Origin: Desulfobacteraceae bacterium
GTDB lineage: Bacteria > Desulfobacterota > Desulfobacteria > Desulfobacterales > Desulfobacteraceae
Assembly: GCA_023140455.1 (NCBI GenBank)
Contig: JAGLLQ010000346.1
Location: 1 to 8,201 of the forward strand
Reading direction: 5' to 3'
Length of the DNA stretch: 8,201 nt
Made by a program: the position numbers and the translations under genes. This document shows positions 1-6,837 of the stretch, piece by piece (within the stretch, counting starts at the first letter, position 1; each line of letters opens with the position of its first letter). A model generated the notes under the pieces. It made no database searches. It had not been told where the DNA came from and worked only from the letters and a program-made list of their open reading frames with translations.

Positions 1-52
1 TCATCTCGTGCATCTCCACGAAATGATCAGTTACCTGTTGACTACTATTTTT
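1..52 (-). pseudogene. Second dinD-like fragment, 5'-truncated, continuing off the left edge
   Basis: Bases 1-25 are identical to 561-585 inside the dinD pseudogene, and 1-52 against 561-612 match at about 43 of 52 positions by eye. On the minus strand this reads KNSSQQVTDHFVEMHEM, against KNSGQQIENHFVEMHEM in dinD (about residues 57-73). Upstream of the match (53-142) the reading frame stays open but shows no DinD sequence, so the first ~56 residues of the family are missing. Most base changes fall in one block (26-34), which alters the protein yet keeps the frame, so this looks like a diverged paralogue rather than a recent copy. Whether the rest of the gene is intact to the left of the window cannot be seen. 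Confidence 0.65.
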
Positions 53-101
53 ATACGATAACATTAATAGCTCATCTACCTGGTGTAGAAGGAGTAACGG
101 G

Positions 102-123
102 GGCCTCCTCATTGAGGAGAGCC
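102..123 (-). other. Hairpin 20 bases downstream of the dinD stop, possible weak terminator
   Basis: On the minus strand the arms GGCtCTCCTC and GAGGAGGCC pair over nine bases with one bulged T and a three-base AAT loop. The hairpin lies 20 bases past the restored dinD stop (143-145), where an operon terminator would be expected. No run of T follows it on the minus strand (the next bases are CCCGTTAC), so it is not a standard intrinsic terminator. It may protect the 3' end of the transcript or be an unrelated GC-rich palindrome. Confidence 0.35.
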
Positions 124-142
124 TCCAGCTTTTATATATGCT

Positions 143-780
143 TTATATTCCTTCTCCATTTTCTTTCTTATTCAACAATTCAGTATTGTCTATCATCTTC
201 TTTCTATTAGTTTTAATCCGCTGTTCCAGTTTTTTCAGATCCTCCTCGGGATTTGGAAGCTCTTCAGGCATAGTACCTCCCAGTTCCTCAATAGTCCGGC
301 GTACTTTTTTGCCAACTTCAAAATGAGTCTTATTGGCTTTGCTTTTCCCCTGAATATTCTCACGCGAAGTTTTTCTTCTGCCTGGGTGGCACGGAAAAGG
401 TTTGCAGCAAGCTCCTGCCTTCGTGTCTGAATGGCAAAATATGTCTGTCCATTGGCGATAACCGGCTTTGAGGGGTCACCATTCTGAACAATCAAGTAGC
501 AGGCGTAACGGGAAAGAGCATATGACAACATCTCTCTTTTGCCGCCTTTTCCCAATGTTATCATCTCGTGCATCTCCACGAAATGGTTTTCAATCTGTTG
601 TCCACTATTTTTGCAGGCTTTCTTTGCTCTTTCTATAACCGGTAGAAAATTACGAAATTCTGCATATTCCAGAATTTTAGACAACTGCCGGGCCATCCAG
701 AATTCTTGTCCATCTGAACCAATGTACTTAATTTCTTCAAAAGTTTTATGATGTTTTTTTTCAATACTTTTTTCTTTCAA
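143..780 (-). pseudogene. dinD: dinD pseudogene: internal deletion plus frameshift
   Basis: This is a DNA-damage-inducible protein D homologue (the family of the LexA-regulated E. coli dinD), last gene of the restriction operon. The N-terminal ~124 residues read cleanly, including RQLSKILEYAEFRNFLPVIERAK-like sequence and SRYACYLIVQNGDPSKPVIA. At about 400-415 'QTRRQELA' runs directly into 'ELAANLFRATQAEEKL'; in family members as I recall them these are separated by roughly 80 residues, so an in-frame internal deletion is inferred. At 361-366 the frame then slips: after KLR (CGC) the family sequence resumes in another frame as ENIQGKSKANKTHFEVGKK, then ELGGTMPEELPNPEEDLKKL, ending at TAA 143-145. 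A single lost base (CGCCGT to CGCGT) would explain it. If the frame is not restored, translation ends at 235. The start is TTG at 780 behind GGAGG. Probably non-functional, although the frameshift could be a sequencing error. Confidence 0.85.
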
Positions 781-789
781 TACAATGAA

Positions 790-794
790 CCTCC
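790..794 (-). promoter_or_regulatory. Shine-Dalgarno site fixing the TTG start of dinD
   Basis: A GGAGG core stands nine bases before the TTG at 780-778, the only usable start near the family N-terminus; no in-frame ATG or GTG lies between the hsdS stop and the conserved residues. The site falls in the 20-base gap between the hsdS stop (801) and dinD, consistent with translation from the operon mRNA. Confidence 0.6.
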
Positions 795-800
795 ATTTAT

Positions 801-1556
801 CTACAACCCACTCACAACAGCACTAAGCATCTTCCCGCTCATTTTTTCTTTATCAGAAAGATTTTCACCTAAGTGGTCGCATAATGCCATTAAGGAATCG
901 ACTTTGGCTACTATTTGTTTTTGTTCAGCGAGAGGAGGTATAAAAATCAATTCATTTAAAAATTTATTTCGATTTAATGTTGGCACAGCAGTACTTGAAG
1001 AGTACTTTGTGAAATCAAATGCTTTCAAAAAAAGATACACATATTTTTTATTATTGCGACAATAATCTTCACCATATAAAACGGTATTTAATGGCCAATG
1101 CTTTCCTTCTATATAGTGAGCTTTACCTGTTGAACCAGAACGACCAATCACCACTCCTTCTTCAACGATATACTCATTATGATAGCCATTAATACCACCT
1201 GAAGAAGCTACAATATAATGACCTTTTTTTCTTTTTCTTTTAGGTAAATCATGTCCTCTTTTCAAAAGGCAGAAGTTAAAAAACTGACTTTTAACCCAAT
1301 TATTTGGTGTTTTTTTATCTTCAAATATTACTTGATTTACCTTTTTTAGAAATTGCTTTCTACCTGTTTTTATTTCATCTTGATTTTTAAAAGATTTAAA
1401 GATTTCTTCTTGCTGAGACTCAATAACAGTATTTTCGCTTCGCCAGTATTGGGTCAGTTTTCCCTGCACCGCCATTTGCAGAATCATCTCGCGTAGTTTT
1501 TCCACTCCGCCTGGAGATTGAGCCAATATATCAAAATTATCAAATAAAAATTTCAT
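801..1556 (-). CDS. hsdS: Type I restriction-modification specificity subunit HsdS, half-length (one recognition domain)
   Basis: HsdS directs the HsdM and HsdR subunits to a bipartite DNA target. This one is 251 residues; family members usually have 400-600 residues and two target recognition domains (TRDs). Seen in order: a conserved N-terminal segment (SPGGVEKLREMILQMAVQGKLT, about 14-35), a charged linker (40-85), one TRD (about 87-207, with GRSGSTGKAHYIEG and STAVPTLNR), then the central conserved helix region IPPLAEQKQIVAKVDSLMALCDHL (207-229) and a family-like ending KMLSAVVSGL. The second TRD is missing, with no trace of it between the stop and dinD. Half-size HsdS proteins can work as homodimers recognising palindromic targets, so loss of function is not certain. 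The TRD DNA is much poorer in G+C (about 23-30% in 60-base blocks) than the N-terminal part (50% at 1441-1500). ATG start at 1556, 20 bases after fic; its ribosome site (GGAT) is weak. Confidence 0.9.
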   Translation of the reverse strand: MKFLFDNFDILAQSPGGVEKLREMILQMAVQGKLTQYWRSENTVIESQQEEIFKSFKNQDEIKTGRKQFLKKVNQVIFEDKKTPNNWVKSQFFNFCLLKRGHDLPKRKRKKGHYIVASSGGINGYHNEYIVEEGVVIGRSGSTGKAHYIEGKHWPLNTVLYGEDYCRNNKKYVYLFLKAFDFTKYSSSTAVPTLNRNKFLNELIFIPPLAEQKQIVAKVDSLMALCDHLGENLSDKEKMSGKMLSAVVSGL

Positions 1557-1576
1557 TATTTAAATATCCATATTTT

Positions 1577-2593
1577 TCAAATTGTTTTTAACAGGTTTTT
1601 GCCATTCAAGGTGATTTTGTATTTCTGGAGATGGCTCTTGGGTTTTTCAGGGATTGTCATTTCAATTAATTTGTCTTCAAGTGCTGGTCGCAGGTAATTT
1701 TCCCTGAATGTAGGACGATGGGATAAGTTTAGCTTTTGCATCAGTTCCTTAGCTGAAAAAGGATTTTTTGACAGGAGTGACAAAAGCTTTTTGGCTTGGT
1801 CGGTCACTTGGTCGGTCACTTGGTCGGTCTCAATAAGTTCCTTAAGGGCTAAAGCTATTGAATTGAGCATAAATTCAATAAATAAGGTAGAATCTGCCTG
1901 TTGGTCTGATTTTGCAAGAACCTTGTAATAGTTATCCTGATCGCTATGGATAATAGTTTCTACAGGAAGGTATGCAAAAAATGGTTTCCAGCGGCTTAAA
2001 ATAAGTGTTTGCCACAATCTTCCCATTCTCCCGTTCCCATCGGCAAAGGGATGGATAAACTCAAACTCATAATGAAATACTGAGCTTGCTATCAAAGGCT
2101 GGGCATCTGTATTTTTAAGCCACGCAAACAGATCATTCATCAGGTTTGGTACTCTTTTTGCCGGAGGTGCCAAATGAACAACCTTTTTACCTTTTATAAT
2201 ACCGACATTACCACTGCGATAGTTTCCGCTTTCGCTGACAAGTGATTCCATCAGCATTTCATGAGCATGGAGCAGGTCTTTTTGGAGCAATGGATTTAAT
2301 TGTTCAAGTTTTTCATATACTGTAAAGGCATTTTTAACTTCTTTGATTTCCTGAGGGGCTCCCAATACTCTTTTCCCTTTTATAATAGCTGTTACCTGTT
2401 CAAGAGAAAGAGTATTGTTTTCTATGGCCAAAGAAGCGTGAATTGTCCGTATACGATTTGAGCGCCTGAGTTGTGGGACATGATTTACTGAACCTTCAAT
2501 TGATAAACGTCCGATGATCTCACTTATTTCTGAAATCATTCGTACAATTTCTGCGGTAATAGTATAGGGTGGGGTATAGGATGAGTTCTTCAT
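1577..2593 (-). CDS. Fic-domain protein (predicted AMP-transferase) with C-terminal winged helix
   Basis: Fic enzymes usually transfer AMP from ATP to a hydroxyl side chain of a target protein. The 338-residue product has the canonical active-site motif HPFADGNGRMGR at 181-192 with the catalytic His181 and the phosphate-binding GNGR. Near the N-terminus SLAIEN (54-59) fits the inhibitory motif [S/T]xxxE[G/N], with Glu58 expected to block ATP binding; its position before the Fic core marks a class II (self-inhibited) protein. Residues 256-266 are a TDQV tandem-repeat linker, and about 268-338 resemble a winged-helix DNA-binding domain (FSAKELMQKLNLSHRPTFRENYLRPALEDKLIE). The ATG overlaps the hsdM stop (ATGA, 2593-2590), with GGAGG inside the hsdM end as ribosome site, so the two are likely translationally coupled. 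All key residues are intact. Target unknown; the location suggests a control or backup role for the restriction system. Confidence 0.93.
   Translation of the reverse strand: MKNSSYTPPYTITAEIVRMISEISEIIGRLSIEGSVNHVPQLRRSNRIRTIHASLAIENNTLSLEQVTAIIKGKRVLGAPQEIKEVKNAFTVYEKLEQLNPLLQKDLLHAHEMLMESLVSESGNYRSGNVGIIKGKKVVHLAPPAKRVPNLMNDLFAWLKNTDAQPLIASSVFHYEFEFIHPFADGNGRMGRLWQTLILSRWKPFFAYLPVETIIHSDQDNYYKVLAKSDQQADSTLFIEFMLNSIALALKELIETDQVTDQVTDQAKKLLSLLSKNPFSAKELMQKLNLSHRPTFRENYLRPALEDKLIEMTIPEKPKSHLQKYKITLNGKNLLKTI
1795..1829 (-). repeat. 12-bp in-frame tandem repeat in fic (TDQV linker)
   Basis: The unit CTTGGTCGGTCA (plus strand) occurs nearly three times without a mismatch (1795-1806, 1807-1818, 1819-1829). 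It codes for TDQVTDQVTDQ between the Fic core and the C-terminal winged helix. Because 12 is a multiple of three, slippage would lengthen or shorten the linker by four residues without breaking the frame. Confidence 0.9.
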
Positions 2594-4041
2594 CGGATAT
2601 TGCCTCCAAGAGATGCCATAAGCTCTTTTTTCAGCTTATTACGTGTTTTTTGAGCTTCTTTTTCAAGTTGCAAATATTCTTTAAGAATATCTTTTGGATC
2701 TCCCAGGTTTTCATCTTCTACATGGGGATTTTTTATATCCAGGTTATAGTTGTTGGCAATAACATCTTTTACAGAAACCTTCCAGGCAAACTCACTCTCT
2801 TTACGCTTTTTCCACCATTTTTTTTCAGGTTCAAATTCTTCAATGCGCATTGGTTTGCTTTTATTGTATGATTTATACCCTTTTGGATAAGGATGCTCAT
2901 AATACCAGATGTCTTTTGTTGTTTCACCTTTTGTAAAAAAGAGGAGATTAGTTTTAATACCTGTATAAGGGTTAAAAACTCCATTTGGCAGGCGTACTAT
3001 AGTATGTAAGTTGCACTCTTCCAATAATCTCTTTTTAATTTTTGTTTTTACACCTTCTCCAAAAAGAGATCCATCAGGTAAAACTATTGCAGCTCGTCCT
3101 CTTGGTTTCAGCATATGAATGATGTACACCAGAAAAAGATCAGCAGTTTCTCTTGTTTGAAAATTTTTTGGGAAATTAGACTCTATTCCATCTTCTTCCA
3201 TTCCACCAAAAGGGGGATTGGTTATTATACAATGGACACGCTCTTTTGGGCTTATATTTCTTAGCGGTCTGCTAAGAGTATTGTCATGTTTGATATTAGA
3301 CGGAACTTCTATGCCGTGTAATAACATGTTGGTTGTTGCCAAAAGGTGAGGCAGAGGTTTTTTTTCTACACCAAAAATAGAATCCTGCAAAAGTTGTTTA
3401 TCATCATTGGTTTTTACCTGTTTTTCAAAATTCAAAATTGTATGTGCTAAAAATCCGCCTGTTCCACATGCAGGATCTAATACCTTTTCACCAAGTTGTG
3501 GGTTTACCATATCAACCATAAACTGGGTTACAGCCCGTGGTGTATAATATTCTCCGGCATTACCAGCAGATTGCAAATCTTTAAGAATTTTTTCATAAAT
3601 ATCGCCAAAAAGATGCCTGTCTTCTGAATCATTAAAATCAACATCATTTTCAATAATATTTACAACCTGCCTTAAAAGAGTGCCTGATTTCATATAATTA
3701 TAACTGTCTTCAAACACAGAGCCTACAACACGAGCCCGGTCACTTGCTCCGGCTGTTGTAGCAAGAGACTTTAATTTTGGGAAAAGATCATTGTTTACAA
3801 AATCAATTAATTCTTCACCTGTCATGCCTTCTGCATCTTCTGCCCAATTACACCACCTAAAGCGACTGGGTATTGGAGACTTATAATCTTTAATGGTTAA
3901 TTCCCATTCTTTTTCCTTATCTCCAAATATTTTCAGAAAAATTAACCATCCAATTTGACTTATCCGTTGTGCATCGCCATCCACGCCAACATCTTTACGC
4001 ATTATGTCTTGAATGGTTTTAATAAGGCTTACAATTGACAT
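2590..4041 (-). CDS. hsdM: Type I restriction-modification methyltransferase subunit HsdM
   Basis: HsdM transfers a methyl group from S-adenosylmethionine to N6 of adenine in the host target; with HsdS it forms the modification enzyme and, with HsdR, the restriction complex. The 483-residue protein is full length. Residues 1-150 are the HsdM N-terminal helical domain; GEYYTPRAV (163-171) opens the N6-DNA methylase fold; DPACGTGGF (189-197) is the SAM-binding motif I; NPPF (275-278) is catalytic motif IV; PDGSLFGEG (322-330) follows. The C-terminal ~30 residues are charged and helical (EYLQLEKEAQKTRNKLKKEL), as expected for contact with HsdS. Start ATG at 4041 has GGAG about nine bases upstream. 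It lies 69 bases after hsdR and overlaps fic by four bases, so one operon. No defect seen. Confidence 0.97.
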   Translation of the reverse strand: MSIVSLIKTIQDIMRKDVGVDGDAQRISQIGWLIFLKIFGDKEKEWELTIKDYKSPIPSRFRWCNWAEDAEGMTGEELIDFVNNDLFPKLKSLATTAGASDRARVVGSVFEDSYNYMKSGTLLRQVVNIIENDVDFNDSEDRHLFGDIYEKILKDLQSAGNAGEYYTPRAVTQFMVDMVNPQLGEKVLDPACGTGGFLAHTILNFEKQVKTNDDKQLLQDSIFGVEKKPLPHLLATTNMLLHGIEVPSNIKHDNTLSRPLRNISPKERVHCIITNPPFGGMEEDGIESNFPKNFQTRETADLFLVYIIHMLKPRGRAAIVLPDGSLFGEGVKTKIKKRLLEECNLHTIVRLPNGVFNPYTGIKTNLLFFTKGETTKDIWYYEHPYPKGYKSYNKSKPMRIEEFEPEKKWWKKRKESEFAWKVSVKDVIANNYNLDIKNPHVEDENLGDPKDILKEYLQLEKEAQKTRNKLKKELMASLGGNIR

Positions 4042-4070
4042 CTATACTTTCTCCAAATCTATTTATTTTA

Positions 4071-4097
4071 CAACTTACAAAAATTTCTTGTGAGTTG
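4071..4097 (-). other. Hairpin in the hsdR-hsdM spacer
   Basis: On the minus strand CAACTcACAA pairs with TTGTaAGTTG (nine of ten positions) around a seven-base loop. The arm at 4071-4077 can instead pair perfectly over seven bases with 4112-4118 at the very end of hsdR, so two folds exclude each other. There is no following T run, so it is not an intrinsic terminator. It could stabilise or process the mRNA between restriction and modification genes, but AT-rich spacers form such pairs by chance. Confidence 0.3.
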
Positions 4098-4110
4098 CCT
4101 GTTATCAAAT

Positions 4111-6471
4111 CTAAGTTGCATATCTATACAGCTCTTGTTCCAGTTCATATAATGCCTGTTTATAATTTTCTTTTCCGCCAAAAGCACTTATAAGTTCCAT
4201 GGGAGTACCCAGGTCTGAAAGAGGTTTAATGGTTAGAATTTGCGTCTCCTCAATCTGTTCAATTCCTTGATCAGCATATTTCTCAAGCAAAGCATTTAGA
4301 ACTGTTTGTGCTTTTTCACCATATTTTGTGAAGACATTGCGCTTTCTGACATTATTTGCTCTTTCTTTTCGTGTTAATGCAGGCTGTCCCCATACAATAT
4401 GACAGATCATATCAAAAGGATCTAAATCCTTACCCACTTCTTCTGCCAAAGCTTCAAAGAATACACCTTGCTGAGCAAGCTCTTCTATTACAACTTTTTT
4501 CTTTTGTGCTTTTGACCATTGTTTTAAAAAGGTATCAAGTGATTGATACTCCCTTGTTATTGCTTTTTTTGTATAATCTTTTAAAGATTCTGTAATAAGC
4601 TTTCCGTCCTGTCCATAATATTGTACCCGTTCAGCAACCACAGAAACTTCCACATCTTCCACTACATAATTAATACGATTTGGTTCATCTTCTTCACTAT
4701 TATTATCTAAAAAGCCACTATTCTCTGGTAAAGGTGTTTTGCCTGCATCACTATTCTCCTCTTCATCATCAGGAGGAACTGGTGACTCACCTGGCTCAGG
4801 AATATATATTTGCACAGGCTCACCATCAAAATCAGCATCTGCAAATAGCTCAGTGGCTTTTTTAAAATCCATAATGGTAAAATAATACTTATCATAATCT
4901 TCATTGATACGAGTGCCGCGCCCGATAATCTGCTTAAATTCTGTCATTGACTGAATACGCTGATCAAGCACAATCAATTTACAGGTCTGGGCATCAACTC
5001 CTGTTGACATAAGCTTTGATGTTGTCGCAATAACCGGATAAATTTGCTCCGGGTCAATAAAATTATCTAATTCTGCTTTACCTTCTTCATTATCTCCGGT
5101 AATGCGCATTACATATTTATAGTTTTTAGATGTTATATCTGCATTTTGATTAACCAACTGCTGACGCATACGGTCTGCATGGTCGATATTTGAACAAAAA
5201 ATAATTGTTTTGTCATAACGGTTGGTGGCTTTTAAAAATTCTGTGACTTTTTCTGCAACAAGGCTTGTCCGTTGTTCCAAAATCAATTTTTTATCAAAAT
5301 CTTTCTGATTATAAATTCTATCTTCTATTTCATGTCCGTGCTTATCAAGCTTTCCTTTTTCCGGTCTCCAGCCCTCAAGATCTTTATCTAAATCAATGCG
5401 CACAACTTTATAGGGCGCTAAAAAACCGTCTTCAATGCCTTGCTTTAATGAATAGGTATAAAGAGGGTCACCAAAGTAATCAATATTTGATACATCTTTT
5501 GTTTCTTTTGGTGTTGCAGTAAGGCCGATTTGTGTGGCATGGGTAAAATATTTTAATATTTCTTTCCAATTAGAATCTTCAGCAGCACTACCACGATGGC
5601 ACTCATCAATAATTATCAAATCAAAAAAAGTTGGAGAAAATTGTTTGTAAATATTCTTTTCTTCTTCGCTACCGGTAACAGCCTGATACAATGAAAGATA
5701 AATTTCATATGATTTATCTGCTTGTCTTTTCTTAATTTTGGTCATTACATTACCAAAAGGTTTAAAATCATTTGTTTTGGTTTGATCAATAAGAATATTT
5801 CTATCTGCGAGAAAAAGAATACGTTTGCTTGTGCCCGATTTCCATAAACGCCATATAATCTGAAAAGCTGTATATGTTTTACCTGTACCTGTTGCCATTA
5901 CCAACAAGACTCTATTCACACCTTTTGCAATAGCCTCAATGGTTTTATTTATTGCGTTTATCTGATAATATCTGGGAGTTTTACCGCTTCCATCATGGAA
6001 ATAATCAAAAGTAATTACTTTATTTTGTTCTGTTGATATTTCATTGGCAGAACAATATTTCTCCCACAATTCTTCGGGAGAAGGAAACTTGTCTAATGAA
6101 ATTTCTTTTTCAATATTTTCATCTTTTGAATAGTCATTATGAAACAGAAACGCATCGCCATTTGAAGAAAAGACAAAAGGTACTTTTATCATTGCAGCAT
6201 AACCTATTGCCTGCTGCATTCCATCAGAAACAGTATGTTTATTATCTTTTGCTTCAATAATTGCAATTGGGATATTCGGCTTATAGTATAAAACATAGTC
6301 AGCTCTTTTATTTTTACCGCGAGTATGAATTTTTCCGCGAACAATCACCCGACCTTTGGTTAAGGAGACTTCTTCGCGCACCTGCAATTGAATATCCCAT
6401 CCGGCTTTTTCAATAGCCGGAGTAATAAATTTAGTACAAATGTCTCTTTCTGAAAGATTTTTCTTGTTCAT
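4111..6471 (-). CDS. hsdR: Type I restriction endonuclease/translocase subunit HsdR
   Basis: HsdR cuts unmodified DNA after ATP-driven translocation, as part of the HsdR-HsdM-HsdS complex. The 786 residues are full length for the EcoAI/EcoEI-like (type IB) class. Seen in order: a PD-(D/E)xK nuclease domain with Asp58 and EAK (Glu73, Lys75) followed by a QAIGYA region; a superfamily 2 helicase core with Walker A ATGTGKT (193-199), DECH box (289-292), LTAT motif III (317-320), the second half with TGVDAQT (490-496) and QIIGRGTR motif VI (514-521); an acidic proline-rich linker (about 555-598); and a C-terminal region like the EcoEI R C-terminal domain, which docks on the methylase. All catalytic residues are present. 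Start ATG at 6471 agrees with the conserved N-terminus; the ribosome site (AGAAG) is weak. It is first in the operon, after a 366-base gap. Confidence 0.96.
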   Translation of the reverse strand: MNKKNLSERDICTKFITPAIEKAGWDIQLQVREEVSLTKGRVIVRGKIHTRGKNKRADYVLYYKPNIPIAIIEAKDNKHTVSDGMQQAIGYAAMIKVPFVFSSNGDAFLFHNDYSKDENIEKEISLDKFPSPEELWEKYCSANEISTEQNKVITFDYFHDGSGKTPRYYQINAINKTIEAIAKGVNRVLLVMATGTGKTYTAFQIIWRLWKSGTSKRILFLADRNILIDQTKTNDFKPFGNVMTKIKKRQADKSYEIYLSLYQAVTGSEEEKNIYKQFSPTFFDLIIIDECHRGSAAEDSNWKEILKYFTHATQIGLTATPKETKDVSNIDYFGDPLYTYSLKQGIEDGFLAPYKVVRIDLDKDLEGWRPEKGKLDKHGHEIEDRIYNQKDFDKKLILEQRTSLVAEKVTEFLKATNRYDKTIIFCSNIDHADRMRQQLVNQNADITSKNYKYVMRITGDNEEGKAELDNFIDPEQIYPVIATTSKLMSTGVDAQTCKLIVLDQRIQSMTEFKQIIGRGTRINEDYDKYYFTIMDFKKATELFADADFDGEPVQIYIPEPGESPVPPDDEEENSDAGKTPLPENSGFLDNNSEEDEPNRINYVVEDVEVSVVAERVQYYGQDGKLITESLKDYTKKAITREYQSLDTFLKQWSKAQKKKVVIEELAQQGVFFEALAEEVGKDLDPFDMICHIVWGQPALTRKERANNVRKRNVFTKYGEKAQTVLNALLEKYADQGIEQIEETQILTIKPLSDLGTPMELISAFGGKENYKQALYELEQELYRYAT

Positions 6472-6514
6472 GTGTTATTCTTCTACCCAACATGGAAATA
6501 TCATACCTTTGGGA

Positions 6515-6541
6515 ATTATTACAATTTATAAAAGAAGTCAA
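6515..6541 (-). promoter_or_regulatory. Candidate promoter for the hsdR operon
   Basis: On the minus strand TTGACT (6541-6536, five of six to the -35 consensus) precedes AATAAT (6520-6515, five of six to the -10 consensus) with a short 15-base spacing. This would start transcription about 35 bases before the hsdR ATG. A second -10-like TATGAT lies at 6505-6500 but has no good -35 partner. In such AT-rich DNA these matches are weak evidence. Confidence 0.35.
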
Positions 6542-6633
6542 TGAAATTGCTTTAAAATCAACGTGCATCCACAATATCCAGTGAAGGTTTGATTGTCTTG
6601 CAACGAGTGTCTTTTTGGATCATTTTGATACAA

Positions 6634-6704
6634 GGTCTTAACGAAGTGAAACGTTAAAACCAGCAAACTGTTTGAGGGTGTATTTTCCCGAGTTTTTGCT
6701 GGTT
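6634..6704 (-). repeat. Two overlapping hairpins, possible repetitive palindromic element
   Basis: Hairpin A: GGTCTTAACG (6634-6643) and CGTTAAAACC (6652-6661) with an eight-base loop; on the minus-strand RNA all ten positions pair, one as U-G. Hairpin B: AACCAGCAAA (6658-6667) and TTTGCTGGTT (6695-6704), ten perfect pairs around 27 bases that themselves contain GGG/CCC. A and B share 6658-6661, so they compete. The wobble pair suggests the minus-strand RNA, the direction of transcription, is the functional form. It could be a dispersed palindromic repeat, an mRNA 3'-end structure for the hydrolase, or a leader of hsdR. Confidence 0.5.
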
Positions 6705-6837
6705 AGTGAAGCGGAGTTTAGAGCTTGTTCAAATGTCCAAACTCACGAGTGCAAGGCAAGCAGGCCTTAACGGGTTTTGAATATATGCTTTTTGAAATTA
6801 ATTTTTTTGGGTTTCTATGATTTTGTTGGCTTAAAAA

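Larger units (their letters stand above)
6472..6837. other. 366-base intergenic region with no gene
   Basis: I see no coding region, tRNA or other recognisable RNA gene here. It holds the candidate hsdR promoter (6515-6541), a pair of overlapping hairpins (6634-6704) and a small stem AAGGC/GCCTT (6753-6757 with 6764-6768). No T-tailed terminator is visible after the hydrolase gene, so some read-through from pnp into the restriction operon is possible. It marks the boundary between housekeeping genes and the accessory island. Confidence 0.7.

Noticed and set aside
77..134. Minus-strand reading KLEALLNEEAPVTPSTPGR followed by a stop, resembling a protein tail
   Set aside because: An in-frame TAA lies immediately before it (132-134), so it can only be a short remnant; I do not recognise it and cannot assign it.
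138..326. Plus-strand open frame over the end of dinD
   Set aside because: Its serine/phenylalanine-rich translation is the antisense of the conserved but frame-shifted DinD C-terminus.
1795..1829. CRISPR-like short repeats
   Set aside because: The units are contiguous 12-mers without spacers and are coding.
2769..2984. 71-codon minus-strand frame inside hsdM
   Set aside because: It is an out-of-frame shadow of the intact hsdM coding sequence.
4356..4595. Plus-strand open frames inside hsdR (also 4680-4865, 5265-5522, 6033-6260) and inside other genes
   Set aside because: They lie antisense to strong conserved genes, have low-complexity leucine/phenylalanine-rich translations and show no family motif.
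143..6471. An anticodon nuclease or other extra defence gene in the restriction operon
   Set aside because: All space between hsdR and the left edge is taken by hsdM, fic, hsdS and dinD; no other family motif was seen.
6753..6768. AAGGC/GCCTT stem as terminator of the hydrolase gene
   Set aside because: Only five pairs, about 70 bases after the stop, and not followed by a T run on the minus strand.
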